Positions 50,834 to 59,381 of a stretch of 64,000 nt of DNA are shown here, piece after piece (within the stretch, counting starts at the first letter, position 1; each line of letters begins with the position of its first letter). The notes beneath the pieces were generated by a model that was not told the origin of the DNA, made no database searches, and worked only from the letters and a program-made list of their open reading frames with translations. The stretch comes from JASLEW01 sp963732005. GTDB lineage: Bacteria; Acidobacteriota; Thermoanaerobaculia; Multivoradales; UBA5704. The position numbers were made by a program, and so were the translations under genes. The stretch is from the NCBI GenBank assembly GCA_963732005.1, contig CAVSXT010000003.1, forward strand, positions 744,001 to 808,000, read 5' to 3'.

Positions 50834-51418
50834 ATGAAAATCGGCAAGCATCTCGCTCCGGCATTCCTCGTCACCGCGGCCCTGACCCTGCTGCTGGGCG
50901 TCGCCTACCCGCTGGCGGTCACCGGCCTGGCGCGGCTGCTCTTCCCCGACCAGGCGCAGGGCAGCCTGCTGCGCCGCGGCGGCAAGGTGGTGGGGTCGCG
51001 CCTGCTCGGCCAGCCCTTCGCTGGCAGCCGGTATTTCCATTCGCGGCCATCTGCGGCCGGCGCGGGCTACGATCCGATGGCTTCCGGCGGCACCAATCTC
51101 GGCCCGACCAGCCGCAAGCTGGTGGTCGATCAGGTCGGCGCCGCGGCGGCGGCGGCCCGCGCCGAGCGGCCGGGAACGCCGGTGCCGGTGGATCTCGTCA
51201 CCTCGTCCGGCTCGGGCCTCGATCCGCACCTGACGCCGGCTGCCGCCGAGTTCCAGGTGCCGCGCGTCGCCCGCGAGCGCGGCATGCCCGACGACGTGGT
51301 GCGCCAGCTGGTGCGGCGGCACACCGAGGGGCGCCAGTGGGGCGTGCTCGGGGAGCCGCGGGTCAACGTGCTCGAGCTCAATCTCGACCTCGACGCCACC
51401 CGTCCGCTGCCGCCGTGA
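50834..51418 (+). CDS. kdpC: Potassium-transporting ATPase KdpC subunit
   Basis: 194 residues. One N-terminal transmembrane helix (about 8-32, ending TGLARLLFPDQAQGS), then a periplasmic domain with the conserved SRYFHSRPSA, LGPTSRKL, VPVDLVTSSGSGLDPHLTPAAA and LNLDL segments. It stabilizes the KdpA-KdpB complex. Its stop overlaps the GTG start of the next gene (GTGA). Confidence 0.97.
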   Translation: MKIGKHLAPAFLVTAALTLLLGVAYPLAVTGLARLLFPDQAQGSLLRRGGKVVGSRLLGQPFAGSRYFHSRPSAAGAGYDPMASGGTNLGPTSRKLVVDQVGAAAAAARAERPGTPVPVDLVTSSGSGLDPHLTPAAAEFQVPRVARERGMPDDVVRQLVRRHTEGRQWGVLGEPRVNVLELNLDLDATRPLPP

Positions 51419-53187
51419 CCGCCCAGCCCTCCGCCGAGAGCTTCCTCAACCTCATCCACCGCTCGCGGCGCGGCAAGCTGAAAGTCTACCTCGGCTACGG
51501 ACCCGGGGTCGGCAAGACCTACCAGATGCTGCTCGAGGGGCACCGGCTGAAGGCGCAGGGCGTGGACGTGACGGTCGGGATCGTCGAGACCCATGGCCGC
51601 GCCGACACCGAGTCGCTCTGCCTGGGCCTGCCGGAGGTACCGACGCGCGAGATCAATTACCGCGGCGTCGTGCTGCGCGAGCTCGACCTCGCGGCGGTGT
51701 TGCAGCGCAAGCCGGAGGTGGCGCTGATCGACGAGCTGGCGCACACCAACGTCCCCGGCAGCGCCAACACCAAGCGCTACCAGGACGTGCTCGAGATCCT
51801 CGCGGCCGGGATCCACGTGGTCACCACCCTCAACGTCCAGCACCTCGAGAGCCTCTACGACACGGTGGAGCGGCTGATCGGCGTCAGGGTCAAGGAGCGG
51901 CTCCCCGACTGGGTGCTGGCCGACGCGGATCAGATCGTCAACGTCGACCTGGCGCCCGAGGACCTGCGGCTGCGGCTCGAGGAGGGGCGGGTGTATGCGG
52001 CGGACCGCGTGCCGGCGGCGCTCGACAACTTCTTCCGGCCGTCGAACCTCGAGCAGCTGCGCGAGCTCACCCTGCGCGAGATCGCCTCGATCATCGAGCG
52101 GCGGGCGCGCCGCACCCCGGGCGAGGAAGGGCTGCAGGCGCCGGACCAGATCGTCGTCTGCCTGTCGTCGCGCAGCCCGGACGCCTCGGCGCTGCTGCGT
52201 TTCGCCTCGCGCCTGGCCGGCAAGCTGAACCGCAACTGGTATGCGCTCTACGTGCAGACCTCGAGCGAGGACCCGGCGCGGCTCGACGCAGACACCCGCA
52301 AGCGCCTGTCCGACACGCTGGCTCTCGCCCACCAGCTGGGGGCGGTGGTTTTCACCTTCAAGGGCGAGGACGTCGCCGACACCATCCTGCGCTTCGCCCG
52401 CGAGTACCGGGTGGGGCACGTGGTGGTGGGACGCCCGGGGGAGCTGCCCCGATGGCAGCGGCTGCTCGGGCGCCGAACGCCGGTCGAGCGCCTGATCGCC
52501 GGCGGCGACCACCTGGCCATCGTGGTGGTCGACGAGGTGGGTGTGCGCGAGCCGGAGACTGCCGGGTCGTCCGCGGCGGCGGCGGCGCGGCCGGCCGGGG
52601 GGCCGGCGGCCCGCCCGGCGCTGGTGAAGGCCGCCGCGCCGTCGCCGTCCGCGCCGCCGTCGCCGTCCGCCGACCGGCGCCCGGCCGGGGCGGGCTTGGC
52701 GGTGGTCGGCGGCCGGCTTCGCATCTCCGAGCTGTTGGCGCCGGAAGCGGTCGCGTTCTTTGACCAGACCCTTGCCAAGCGGGAGCTGCTGCGGCTACTG
52801 GTCGAATTGCTGGGCGGCGGCCAGCAGCGCTTGTCGAGCGAGGACATCCGGCGGCTGCTCGAGCGCCGCGAGCAGGAGGCATCGACCTTCCTCTCCGAGG
52901 GCATCGCCCTGCCGCACGTGCGCATCCCGGAGCTGCCGGCGCCGCGGGTGGCCCTGGGACTGCTGCGCTCCGGCCTCACCGACGCCGGCTCCGGCAACCT
53001 CGAGCAGGTGTATCTGTTCCTGTGCCCGGACCGCCGGCCGGAGGGCTGCCTGCAGCTGCTCGCCGCGGCGGCGCGGATGTACCGCCAGCCCGAGCTGCGG
53101 GCCGAGCTCCGGCGGGCCACCACCGCGCCGCAGGCGATCGCCGCGATCCGGGGCTGGGAGGAGTCTCAGGACACGCGGATGGCGTAG
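51415..53187 (+). CDS. Kinase-less KdpD sensor fused to a PTS EIIA domain
   Basis: 590 residues from a GTG overlapping the kdpC stop. Residues about 20-235 are the KdpD N-terminal domain: Walker A GYGPGVGKTYQ (about 27-37), VGIVETHGRADTE, ALIDELAHTNVPGS and LNVQHLESLYD. A universal-stress-type domain follows (about 243-380, ending HVVVGRPGE). Where KdpD normally has four membrane helices and a histidine kinase, there is only an Ala/Pro-rich linker (about 385-440), then a PTS EIIA domain of the nitrogen/fructose type (about 445-585) with H501 in GIALPHVRIPEL at the phosphorylation site. In Escherichia coli the separate EIIA-Ntr protein binds and controls KdpD, so this fusion links both inputs in one soluble protein. 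Its 3' end overlaps the convergent anti-sigma gene by 22 bases. Confidence 0.92.
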   Translation: MTAQPSAESFLNLIHRSRRGKLKVYLGYGPGVGKTYQMLLEGHRLKAQGVDVTVGIVETHGRADTESLCLGLPEVPTREINYRGVVLRELDLAAVLQRKPEVALIDELAHTNVPGSANTKRYQDVLEILAAGIHVVTTLNVQHLESLYDTVERLIGVRVKERLPDWVLADADQIVNVDLAPEDLRLRLEEGRVYAADRVPAALDNFFRPSNLEQLRELTLREIASIIERRARRTPGEEGLQAPDQIVVCLSSRSPDASALLRFASRLAGKLNRNWYALYVQTSSEDPARLDADTRKRLSDTLALAHQLGAVVFTFKGEDVADTILRFAREYRVGHVVVGRPGELPRWQRLLGRRTPVERLIAGGDHLAIVVVDEVGVREPETAGSSAAAAARPAGGPAARPALVKAAAPSPSAPPSPSADRRPAGAGLAVVGGRLRISELLAPEAVAFFDQTLAKRELLRLLVELLGGGQQRLSSEDIRRLLERREQEASTFLSEGIALPHVRIPELPAPRVALGLLRSGLTDAGSGNLEQVYLFLCPDRRPEGCLQLLAAAARMYRQPELRAELRRATTAPQAIAAIRGWEESQDTRMA

Positions 53188-54287
53188 GTCTCGAGCGGTT
53201 CGCGGGCGGGCGCGCCCGACGGTCCGGAGAGGCCGAAGAGATGGAGCGTGTAGGCGCCTGCCGGCAGGGCGCCCGGCCGCAGAGTGATGTCGAACTCCTC
53301 GAACGAGTCCTGGTTGCCCGGTAGGCGGAAGACACGCACCGGCCTGCCGATCAGGCCTCCCGCCGCATCCCGCACCTCGAGCTCGTAGCCCGGGTAGCTG
53401 CCGCGGTGACGGGTGTGCAGCAGCAAGGTGGCGGCGCCCGCGGAGAGCGGGATGACCGCGGCCGGCGGCGCGCCGGCGCCGCGCGACGCCTGGTCGGCCG
53501 GCGCCACGTCGCTCACCCAGGCGTCGCTCTCGATGCCGGGCGCCGTCGTCGCCTGTGCCGGCGAGAGCTGGGAAGCGCGCCGGCCCAGCTCGGCCGCGGT
53601 GCGGTCGAGCGTGGCGACCTGCTGCTGCAGCTGCCGGTTTTGCGCGGCGAGCGCCGCGAGCCTGGCTTCGGTCTCGCCGGCGCGGCGTCCGAGCTCCGCC
53701 TCGCCGTGGCCGGGAGGCGGCACGGCTGGATGGACCGGCAGCGCGCCGACCGGAGACGCCGGCGCAGCGGTGGCGGCCGGCGCCGCCGCACCGTGCGCCG
53801 CCGACGCGAGGCGCCCTTCGAGCTCGCGGGCCTGCCGCGCGCTCTCGAGCCAACCGGTCGCGGCCAGCAGGCCGACGACGCCGGCCGCCAGGGCGGACCG
53901 CCGCCAGGCGCGCCGGGCCGCCGCGTCGTCGCGCCGCACGGCCGTGGCCGCCTGCCGCGACGGCAGGATCGCGATCCTCTCGTCTTCGGCAGGATCGGCC
54001 AGCAGCTTGCTGGTGCGCACCAGCTCGAGCTCGGCGGCGCACCTGGGGCATGCCGCCAGATGCTCCGCGACGTCGTGCGCCCCGGCGCCGGCGCTGGTGG
54101 TGGCGGCGACGAGCGCCGCGGCCGGCGGGTGCCAGTCGAAGATCTCCCAGGCGGCGCGGGTCTCGGCCAGCGCGGCGCGGCAAGCGGCGCAGCCGCGGAG
54201 ATGCTCGATCAGGTCCCGGCGCTCGCCGGCCTCCAGGCTGCCGTTCAGCAGCCAGGGGAGTAGCTCGACCGCCAGCTCACAGTTCAT
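53166..54287 (-). CDS. Membrane anti-sigma factor with two zinc-finger motifs
   Basis: 373 residues from ATG 54287, which overlaps the end of the sigma gene by 11 bases. Two zinc-binding anti-sigma motifs are visible: H29-x3-C33-x2-C36, after MNCELAVELLPWLLNGSL, and H76-x3-C80-x2-C83. A single transmembrane helix follows (about 131-147). The outer part has a Gln/Arg-rich coiled coil (about 195-245) and a C-terminal beta-rich domain (about 275-373, with LPAGAYTLHLFGL). It should hold the ECF sigma at the membrane until an envelope signal releases it. The longer frame upstream (to 54434) overlaps sigma and lacks the family start. Confidence 0.85.
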   Translation of the reverse strand: MNCELAVELLPWLLNGSLEAGERRDLIEHLRGCAACRAALAETRAAWEIFDWHPPAAALVAATTSAGAGAHDVAEHLAACPRCAAELELVRTSKLLADPAEDERIAILPSRQAATAVRRDDAAARRAWRRSALAAGVVGLLAATGWLESARQARELEGRLASAAHGAAAPAATAAPASPVGALPVHPAVPPPGHGEAELGRRAGETEARLAALAAQNRQLQQQVATLDRTAAELGRRASQLSPAQATTAPGIESDAWVSDVAPADQASRGAGAPPAAVIPLSAGAATLLLHTRHRGSYPGYELEVRDAAGGLIGRPVRVFRLPGNQDSFEEFDITLRPGALPAGAYTLHLFGLSGPSGAPAREPLETYAIRVS

Positions 54288-54888
54288 CGTCGTTCGCCCC
54301 CTCGATCTGCTTGGGCGCTGGAGCGGCGCCAGTGTTACGCCGCACCGCGAGGCCGCCGAGCAGCTCCCGGCGCAGGGCCACCGCCTTTTCGCGGCAGCGC
54401 AGGACGCGCACCCGCAGAGTTCCCTCCGCCACACCCTGCCGCTGGCTCATCTCGCGGTAGGAATGGCCAATCGCGATCAGCCGCCAGAGCTCGCGGCACT
54501 CCCCGGAGACCCGCGCGAGCACCCGCTGCACCAGGTCGCGGTCCTCGTGGCCGGCGATCGCCGGGGGAGCGAAGGAATTGCCGCCGCCTTCCTCGATCGC
54601 CTCCAGCTCGGTCCACTGCCAGCGGTCCTGCGAGCGCAGCTGGTCGAGGCAGGTATGGCTCACCACCTGCCAGAGATAGGTGCGCAGCGACGATTCGCCG
54701 CGGAACTTGCCCTGCCCCAGCAGCCGGGTCACTTCCAGGCGCACGTCCTGCAGCACGTCATCCCAGCGGTTGGACAGGCGCCGGCGGTAGGGCCACGCCG
54801 CCCGGGAGATCCAGGAGTCGACCGTCCCGACCGCCTCGACCTCTCCCTGCAGGTATCGCGACACCACTTCCTGGTCACTGGTCGCCAT
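54277..54888 (-). CDS. ECF-type RNA polymerase sigma factor
   Basis: 203 residues from ATG 54888, preceded by a G-rich run. Region 2 is at about 30-90 (NRWDDVLQDVRLEV, then RTYLWQVVSHTCLDQLR) and region 4 at about 130-180 (ECRELWRLIAIGHSYREMSQRQGVAEGTLRVRVLRCRE), with no region 1 or 3, as in ECF factors. A short variable linker (GGGNSFAPPAIAG) joins them. It is co-transcribed with its anti-sigma and divergent from the CHAT-protease gene, a likely target. The 89-base gap between the two starts holds no clear ECF promoter that I can name. Confidence 0.9.
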   Translation of the reverse strand: MATSDQEVVSRYLQGEVEAVGTVDSWISRAAWPYRRRLSNRWDDVLQDVRLEVTRLLGQGKFRGESSLRTYLWQVVSHTCLDQLRSQDRWQWTELEAIEEGGGNSFAPPAIAGHEDRDLVQRVLARVSGECRELWRLIAIGHSYREMSQRQGVAEGTLRVRVLRCREKAVALRRELLGGLAVRRNTGAAPAPKQIEGANDDEL

Positions 54889-54977
54889 CGCCCCCCCGTT
54901 GCGGCCCCTGCTCCAATCCTGGCACAACCCGGCTGCATAGAGACTGTGCGATAGGATGAATCCAGAGGTCCCTCCCC

Positions 54978-57900
54978 TTGGCGACTCGGTACCACCCACC
55001 GGAGCTGCGGTGCCGCATCGAGGACGCCGCGACGCCGGGAGGTCTGCCATGTCTGGCTGGTGGCTTCAGCCGGCGCGGTGCCCTGGCGTCCATGGCGCTG
55101 GTGCTCGCGGCCTGCGGGCTCGCCTGCGCCCGCCTGCCGCCGCCGCGGTCCCTGCCGGCGGCAGCCGTTTCGGCACCGGCGCCGGCGCGCTCCCCGCCGC
55201 CGGCCGGCGCCGCCGGCGAGACCGCCGCGGCCGAGCTGCGGCTGAACCTCGCCGCCGGCACCTACGTGCGCCTGGCGATCCTGTCGACCACACCCGAGCT
55301 GGTGGTGCGCCAGCTGGCGCCGGACGGCAATCTGCTCGAGGAGCTGCAGCTGTCGAGCTGGGGAGTCGAGCCTGCCCTCCTGTCATGGGTCGCCGCCGCC
55401 GCCGGCGAGTACCGCTGGACGGTGGTCCCGCGAGATCCGCGGGCGCCGCCCGGCGCTCAGGTCATCGCGCTCGAAGAGCAGCGGCCGTCAGGTCCGTGCG
55501 ACGAGGCCCGCGAGCGGGTCGAGCGCGCCGTCTTCGCCGCCCGCCTGGTGCAAAGGGGGGCGGACCCGGCCGCGGCCGGTGCTCGGGCCCTGCTCGGTCC
55601 GGCGAGCGCCGACGCCCTCGCGGTGGGGGAGAGCTCGGGACTGCTCGCGGTGCGTCTCCAGGCGGCGCGGGTGGCGCCCCAGGAGGCCACCGGCGACGGC
55701 GCCGACCCGGACCGGCGCGTGCTGGACCTGGCGCGCGAGCTCGGCGACGTGCCGGCGCAGGCCGAGGCACTGCAGGACATGGCACCGAGGCTCCCGGACG
55801 ACCGCCAGCTCGCGACGCTGCGTGCGGCGCTCGACCTGCGGCGACGGATCGGCGACGAGGATGGCGAGGGCCGCCTGCTGTATCTGTTGGGTTATCACCT
55901 CGAGACGCACGGCGAGGCCGCGCCGGCAATGCAGAGCTACCTGCAGGCGCTGGCGCTGCTCTGGCGCACCGGCGATGCGTACTGGCAGGCGGTCACCCTG
56001 TGCGAGCTAGGGTCCCTGAGCGGCAGGATGGGGGATCCGGACCTGGCGCGCGACTATCTGGAGGTCGGGCTCGAGCGCAGCGCCGCTGCCGGCGATCTGG
56101 AGAACCAGGTTTTCGCCCTCCGCGAGATCGCCAGGCTCGACATGGACCTGGGCGAGTTGCAGGCCGCGCACGATGCGTTTGCCCGCGCCCACGACCTGCT
56201 GGCGGCCGCCGGCGCCGCGGCCACGGCCGGCACCGCCTCCGAGTCGGCATGGTCGCTGGAGGGCCTGGCGGCATCGCTGCTCTACCTGGGAGAGCCGCAG
56301 CAGGCACGCCAGAGATACGAGGAGATGTTGAGCGCCTTCGAGGCGCTGCGCGATCCCCGAGGCCGCGCCTACGCGCTGCTCGGGATCGGCTCGACGTTCG
56401 AGGCCGAGCGGCAGTCCTCCAGGTCGCTGGCGTATTTCCAGCAAGCCCTGGAGCTGGTCCGCGCCAGCGGCCTGCACGCCATCGAGGGGCTGGCACTGTA
56501 CGACCTGGGCAGGGTCCACCGCGACGCGGGCCAGCCGGAGCAGGCGATCGCCGATCTCGAAGCGGCCTTCGCCCTCGAGGCGGCCGACAGTCCGGTGCGG
56601 CAAGCGCACACCCAGGTCGAGCTGGCCAATGCCTACCGCCAGGCTGGCAAGAGGACCGCCGCCGAGTTGGCGTTCGGGCATGCCATCCGGCTTGCAGCCG
56701 CCGCGCCGCTGGTCGAGGCGGCGGCGCAAGCGGGGCTGGCGCGCGTCCGGCGCGACGCCGGCGACCTCGCGGCGGCCCGGGTGGCGATCGCGCGGGCGCT
56801 GGCGCTCACCGAGACGTTGCGGGCGGGGGTGATCCGCCCCGATCAGCGCGTCAGCTTCCTGGCGGCGCGCCGCGACTACTTCGAGCTGGACGTCGAGCTG
56901 CTGATCGACCTGGACCGGATCGAGCCTGGTGCCGGGCATGACGCGGAGGCGCTGGCGGCCAGCGAGCAGGCCCGCGCCCGCGGTCTCCTCGACCTGCTCG
57001 CCAAGGAGCGGGTCGACGTGCGCCGTGGCGTCCCTGCCGAGCTGAAGCAGCGTGAGGCCGAGATCAGCGAGCGCATCGCGCGTTTGCAGGTCCGGCTGTG
57101 GTCGGGGAGCCAGGCGCTGACGGAGAGCGAGGCCCGGCGCCTCGGCAACGATCTCGATCAGGCCACGGACGAGGAGAAGGACCTGGATGCCGAGATCCGC
57201 CGCCGCCAGCCGGCCTATGCCGAGGTGCGCACGCCGCGGCCGCTGCCCCTGGCCGAGATCCAGGGGCTCCTCGACGAGGACACGGCGCTGCTCGAGTTCT
57301 TCGTCGGCGAAGCGAGCTCGCAGCTCTTCGTGGTGACGCGCCAGGGTCTGGCCATTCATACGCTGCCGTCGCGGCGCCAGGTCGACCCGCTGGTGCAGAG
57401 CGTGCTCGGCGCCATCGAACAGGACAGTCGCCTGCGCGCCCGCCGCTACGCCGAGGACGCCTACCGCCTCTACCAGACCTTGCTGCAGCCGGCCGCCGGC
57501 GAGCTGCGCGGCAAGCGGCGCTTGATCGTGGCGCCTGACGGGCCGCTGTACCTGCTGAGCTTCGAGGCGCTGCTGACCGGAGAGGTGCCGGGCGGCGGCG
57601 CGCCCGGCCGCGATCTGCCCTACCTCATCCGCGAGCGCTCGGTCTCCTACGTGCCTTCCGCCAGCGTGCTGGCCCAGCTGCTTGCCGGTCGGCGGCCGGA
57701 CGCCGGCGCGGAGGCGCAGGCCGGCGGCAAGCTCTTCGTCGGCTTCGGCGATCCCGGGCAGCCTGCCGCCGGTCCGCAGCCTGGGCAGCCCCTGCCGCTG
57801 CCCGCGGCGCGCGAGGAGGTGAGCCGCATCGCCAGCCTGTTCCCCGCGGACCAGGCGGTCGTTTTCCTGGGACCCGAGGCGACCGAGGAAACGGTCAAGA

Positions 57901-58358
57901 CCAGCGCGGCGGTGCGCTCGGCCCGCATCCTCCATTTCGCCTCCCACGGCCTGCTGGACGAGCGCCGTCCGGAGCTCTCCGGGTTGCGCCTGGCGCACGC
58001 CGGCGGCTCGGCGGGGGATGGCCTGTTGCAGGTGCGCGAGATCTTCAACCTGGAGCTCCGCGCCGGCCTCGTGGTACTGTCAGCGTGTCAAACCGGGCTG
58101 GGCAAAGAGGTTTCCGGAGAGGGATTGATCGGGATGACGCGCGCGTTCCTGTACGCGGGCGCTTCGAGTCTCGTGGTCAGCCTCTGGCAGGTGGACGACG
58201 AGTCGACCGCCGACCTGATGGTGAGTTTTTACCGTCAGCTCCGCTCGCTCGGCGACCGGTCCGAAGCTCTGCGCCGCGCCAAGCTCGAATTGATCGATCG
58301 GTCCCGCTATTTCCATCCTTACTTCTGGGCCCCTTTCATCCTGGTCGGACTGCCGTGA
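54978..58358 (+). CDS. CHAT-protease domain lipoprotein with TPR repeats
   Basis: About 1126 residues from TTG 54978; the start is uncertain. A lipoprotein-like signal, RRGALASMALVLAACG, with LAAC as lipobox, lies at about 32-47, so a later start (for example near 55044-55053, just after gggagg) is possible; ATG 55092 falls inside the signal. A beta-rich N-domain (about 80-160) is followed by TPR repeats (about 240-610) and a coiled region, then the CHAT caspase-like domain (about 760-1125) with catalytic H990 in HFASHG and C1037 in LSACQTG, and SLWQVDD. CHAT proteases cleave partner proteins in several bacterial signalling and defence systems. It is divergent from an ECF sigma/anti-sigma pair that may control it. 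Confidence 0.88.
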   Translation: MATRYHPPELRCRIEDAATPGGLPCLAGGFSRRGALASMALVLAACGLACARLPPPRSLPAAAVSAPAPARSPPPAGAAGETAAAELRLNLAAGTYVRLAILSTTPELVVRQLAPDGNLLEELQLSSWGVEPALLSWVAAAAGEYRWTVVPRDPRAPPGAQVIALEEQRPSGPCDEARERVERAVFAARLVQRGADPAAAGARALLGPASADALAVGESSGLLAVRLQAARVAPQEATGDGADPDRRVLDLARELGDVPAQAEALQDMAPRLPDDRQLATLRAALDLRRRIGDEDGEGRLLYLLGYHLETHGEAAPAMQSYLQALALLWRTGDAYWQAVTLCELGSLSGRMGDPDLARDYLEVGLERSAAAGDLENQVFALREIARLDMDLGELQAAHDAFARAHDLLAAAGAAATAGTASESAWSLEGLAASLLYLGEPQQARQRYEEMLSAFEALRDPRGRAYALLGIGSTFEAERQSSRSLAYFQQALELVRASGLHAIEGLALYDLGRVHRDAGQPEQAIADLEAAFALEAADSPVRQAHTQVELANAYRQAGKRTAAELAFGHAIRLAAAAPLVEAAAQAGLARVRRDAGDLAAARVAIARALALTETLRAGVIRPDQRVSFLAARRDYFELDVELLIDLDRIEPGAGHDAEALAASEQARARGLLDLLAKERVDVRRGVPAELKQREAEISERIARLQVRLWSGSQALTESEARRLGNDLDQATDEEKDLDAEIRRRQPAYAEVRTPRPLPLAEIQGLLDEDTALLEFFVGEASSQLFVVTRQGLAIHTLPSRRQVDPLVQSVLGAIEQDSRLRARRYAEDAYRLYQTLLQPAAGELRGKRRLIVAPDGPLYLLSFEALLTGEVPGGGAPGRDLPYLIRERSVSYVPSASVLAQLLAGRRPDAGAEAQAGGKLFVGFGDPGQPAAGPQPGQPLPLPAAREEVSRIASLFPADQAVVFLGPEATEETVKTSAAVRSARILHFASHGLLDERRPELSGLRLAHAGGSAGDGLLQVREIFNLELRAGLVVLSACQTGLGKEVSGEGLIGMTRAFLYAGASSLVVSLWQVDDESTADLMVSFYRQLRSLGDRSEALRRAKLELIDRSRYFHPYFWAPFILVGLP

Positions 58359-58462
58359 CGGACCAACGCCCCGGCAGTAACGCCGGTCGTCGTTCGCACG
58401 CCTGATGGAACATCTGAGCCGAGATACAACGGCAACTCTTCCACTCAAGGAGGGATGGGATC

Positions 58463-58669
58463 ATGGCCAATGGGGCGCCGCACAATGGCGGAGGGATCTG
58501 GCCGCCGCCGAGAAGAGGTCACATTCGCCGCATCGGAGCATTCCTGTTCACCGTCGCCGCCGCGATCGCGGCCTTCTACCAGCACGCGCCGGTGGCCGGC
58601 GGCCTGGCGACGGCCGCGGCGCTGTTGCAGCTGCCCGACGTCTTCCGCGGCCCGGAACGCCAGGCCTGA
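58463..58669 (+). CDS. Small membrane protein downstream of the CHAT gene
   Basis: 68 residues with a strong Shine-Dalgarno (caaggaggg) about 9 bases before the ATG. Gly/Pro/Arg-rich N-terminus (GGGIWPPPRRGHIRR), one helix at about 24-55, and an acidic-basic tail. It lies 104 bases after the CHAT gene on the same strand. No family recognised; it could be a partner or target of the protease. Confidence 0.65.
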   Translation: MANGAPHNGGGIWPPPRRGHIRRIGAFLFTVAAAIAAFYQHAPVAGGLATAAALLQLPDVFRGPERQA

Positions 58670-58712
58670 GCCCGGCGCCGCCGGCCGGCGCGGCAGCGAT
58701 GCGGGGACCGGC

Positions 58713-59381
58713 ATGCTGGCGCTGAGTCATCGCGGCCATCACCTGAGCTGTCCCGAGAACACCCTGGCCGCCTTTGCCGCCGCGCGGGCGGCCGGGGCCG
58801 ACGGCGTCGAGGTCGACGTGCGGCGCAGCGCCGACGGCCGGGCGGTGCTGTTCCACGACCGCATCGCGCCCGGCGGCCGGCCGGTCGCCGAGCTGACCCG
58901 GGACGAGCTCGCGACCGCGGCCGGCTACCCGGTGCCGACCCTCGACGAAGCCCTGCGGCAAGGCGAGGGTCTGCTGTGGAACGTCGAGATCAAGACGCCG
59001 GCGGCGCTCGCCGCCGCGGGCGAGGCGATTGGCGATTTCGCCGCCAGCCGGACCATCCTGGTGAGCTCGTTCTGGCACGCTCTGGTGCCGCCGCTGGCGG
59101 CGCTGCCCGGCGTGGAGGGCGGCCTGATCCTCGCCAGCCGGCCGCTCGACGGCGACGGGCTGGCGGCGCTGGCCCCGCCGGCGGCCGCGCGCGTGCGAAC
59201 CGTGGTCTGGTACTACGAGATCTTCGACGAGGAGCTGCTGGCGCGGTCGGCGGCGATGGGCCTGCGCAGCTGGGTCTTCGGCGTGGTCACCGCGGCGGAG
59301 CATCGCCGCTGCCGCGAGCTGGCGGCGGCGGGCCTGGCGGCGGTGATCACCGATCGGGTGGATCTGCTGGCGGCGCCGTGA
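58713..59381 (+). CDS. Glycerophosphodiester phosphodiesterase family protein
   Basis: 222 residues from ATG 58713, with gggga 7 bases upstream. The TIM-barrel active site is intact: H6-R7 in SHRGHHLSCPENT, E15-N16, E33 and D35 in GVEVDV, and H48-D49 in LFHD, followed by LLWNVEIKTP and, near the end, VITDRVDLL. It hydrolyses glycerophosphodiesters to glycerol-3-phosphate and an alcohol. No signal peptide, so cytoplasmic. Short for the family (usually 240-300). Its end overlaps the convergent gene by 35 bases. Confidence 0.9.
   Translation: MLALSHRGHHLSCPENTLAAFAAARAAGADGVEVDVRRSADGRAVLFHDRIAPGGRPVAELTRDELATAAGYPVPTLDEALRQGEGLLWNVEIKTPAALAAAGEAIGDFAASRTILVSSFWHALVPPLAALPGVEGGLILASRPLDGDGLAALAPPAAARVRTVVWYYEIFDEELLARSAAMGLRSWVFGVVTAAEHRRCRELAAAGLAAVITDRVDLLAAP

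Noticed and set aside
54920..54937. Possible second sigma-54 promoter (TGGCAC ... CTGCA) before the CHAT gene
   Set aside because: The spacing between the GG and GC elements is two bases too long for sigma-54, so the match is probably chance.
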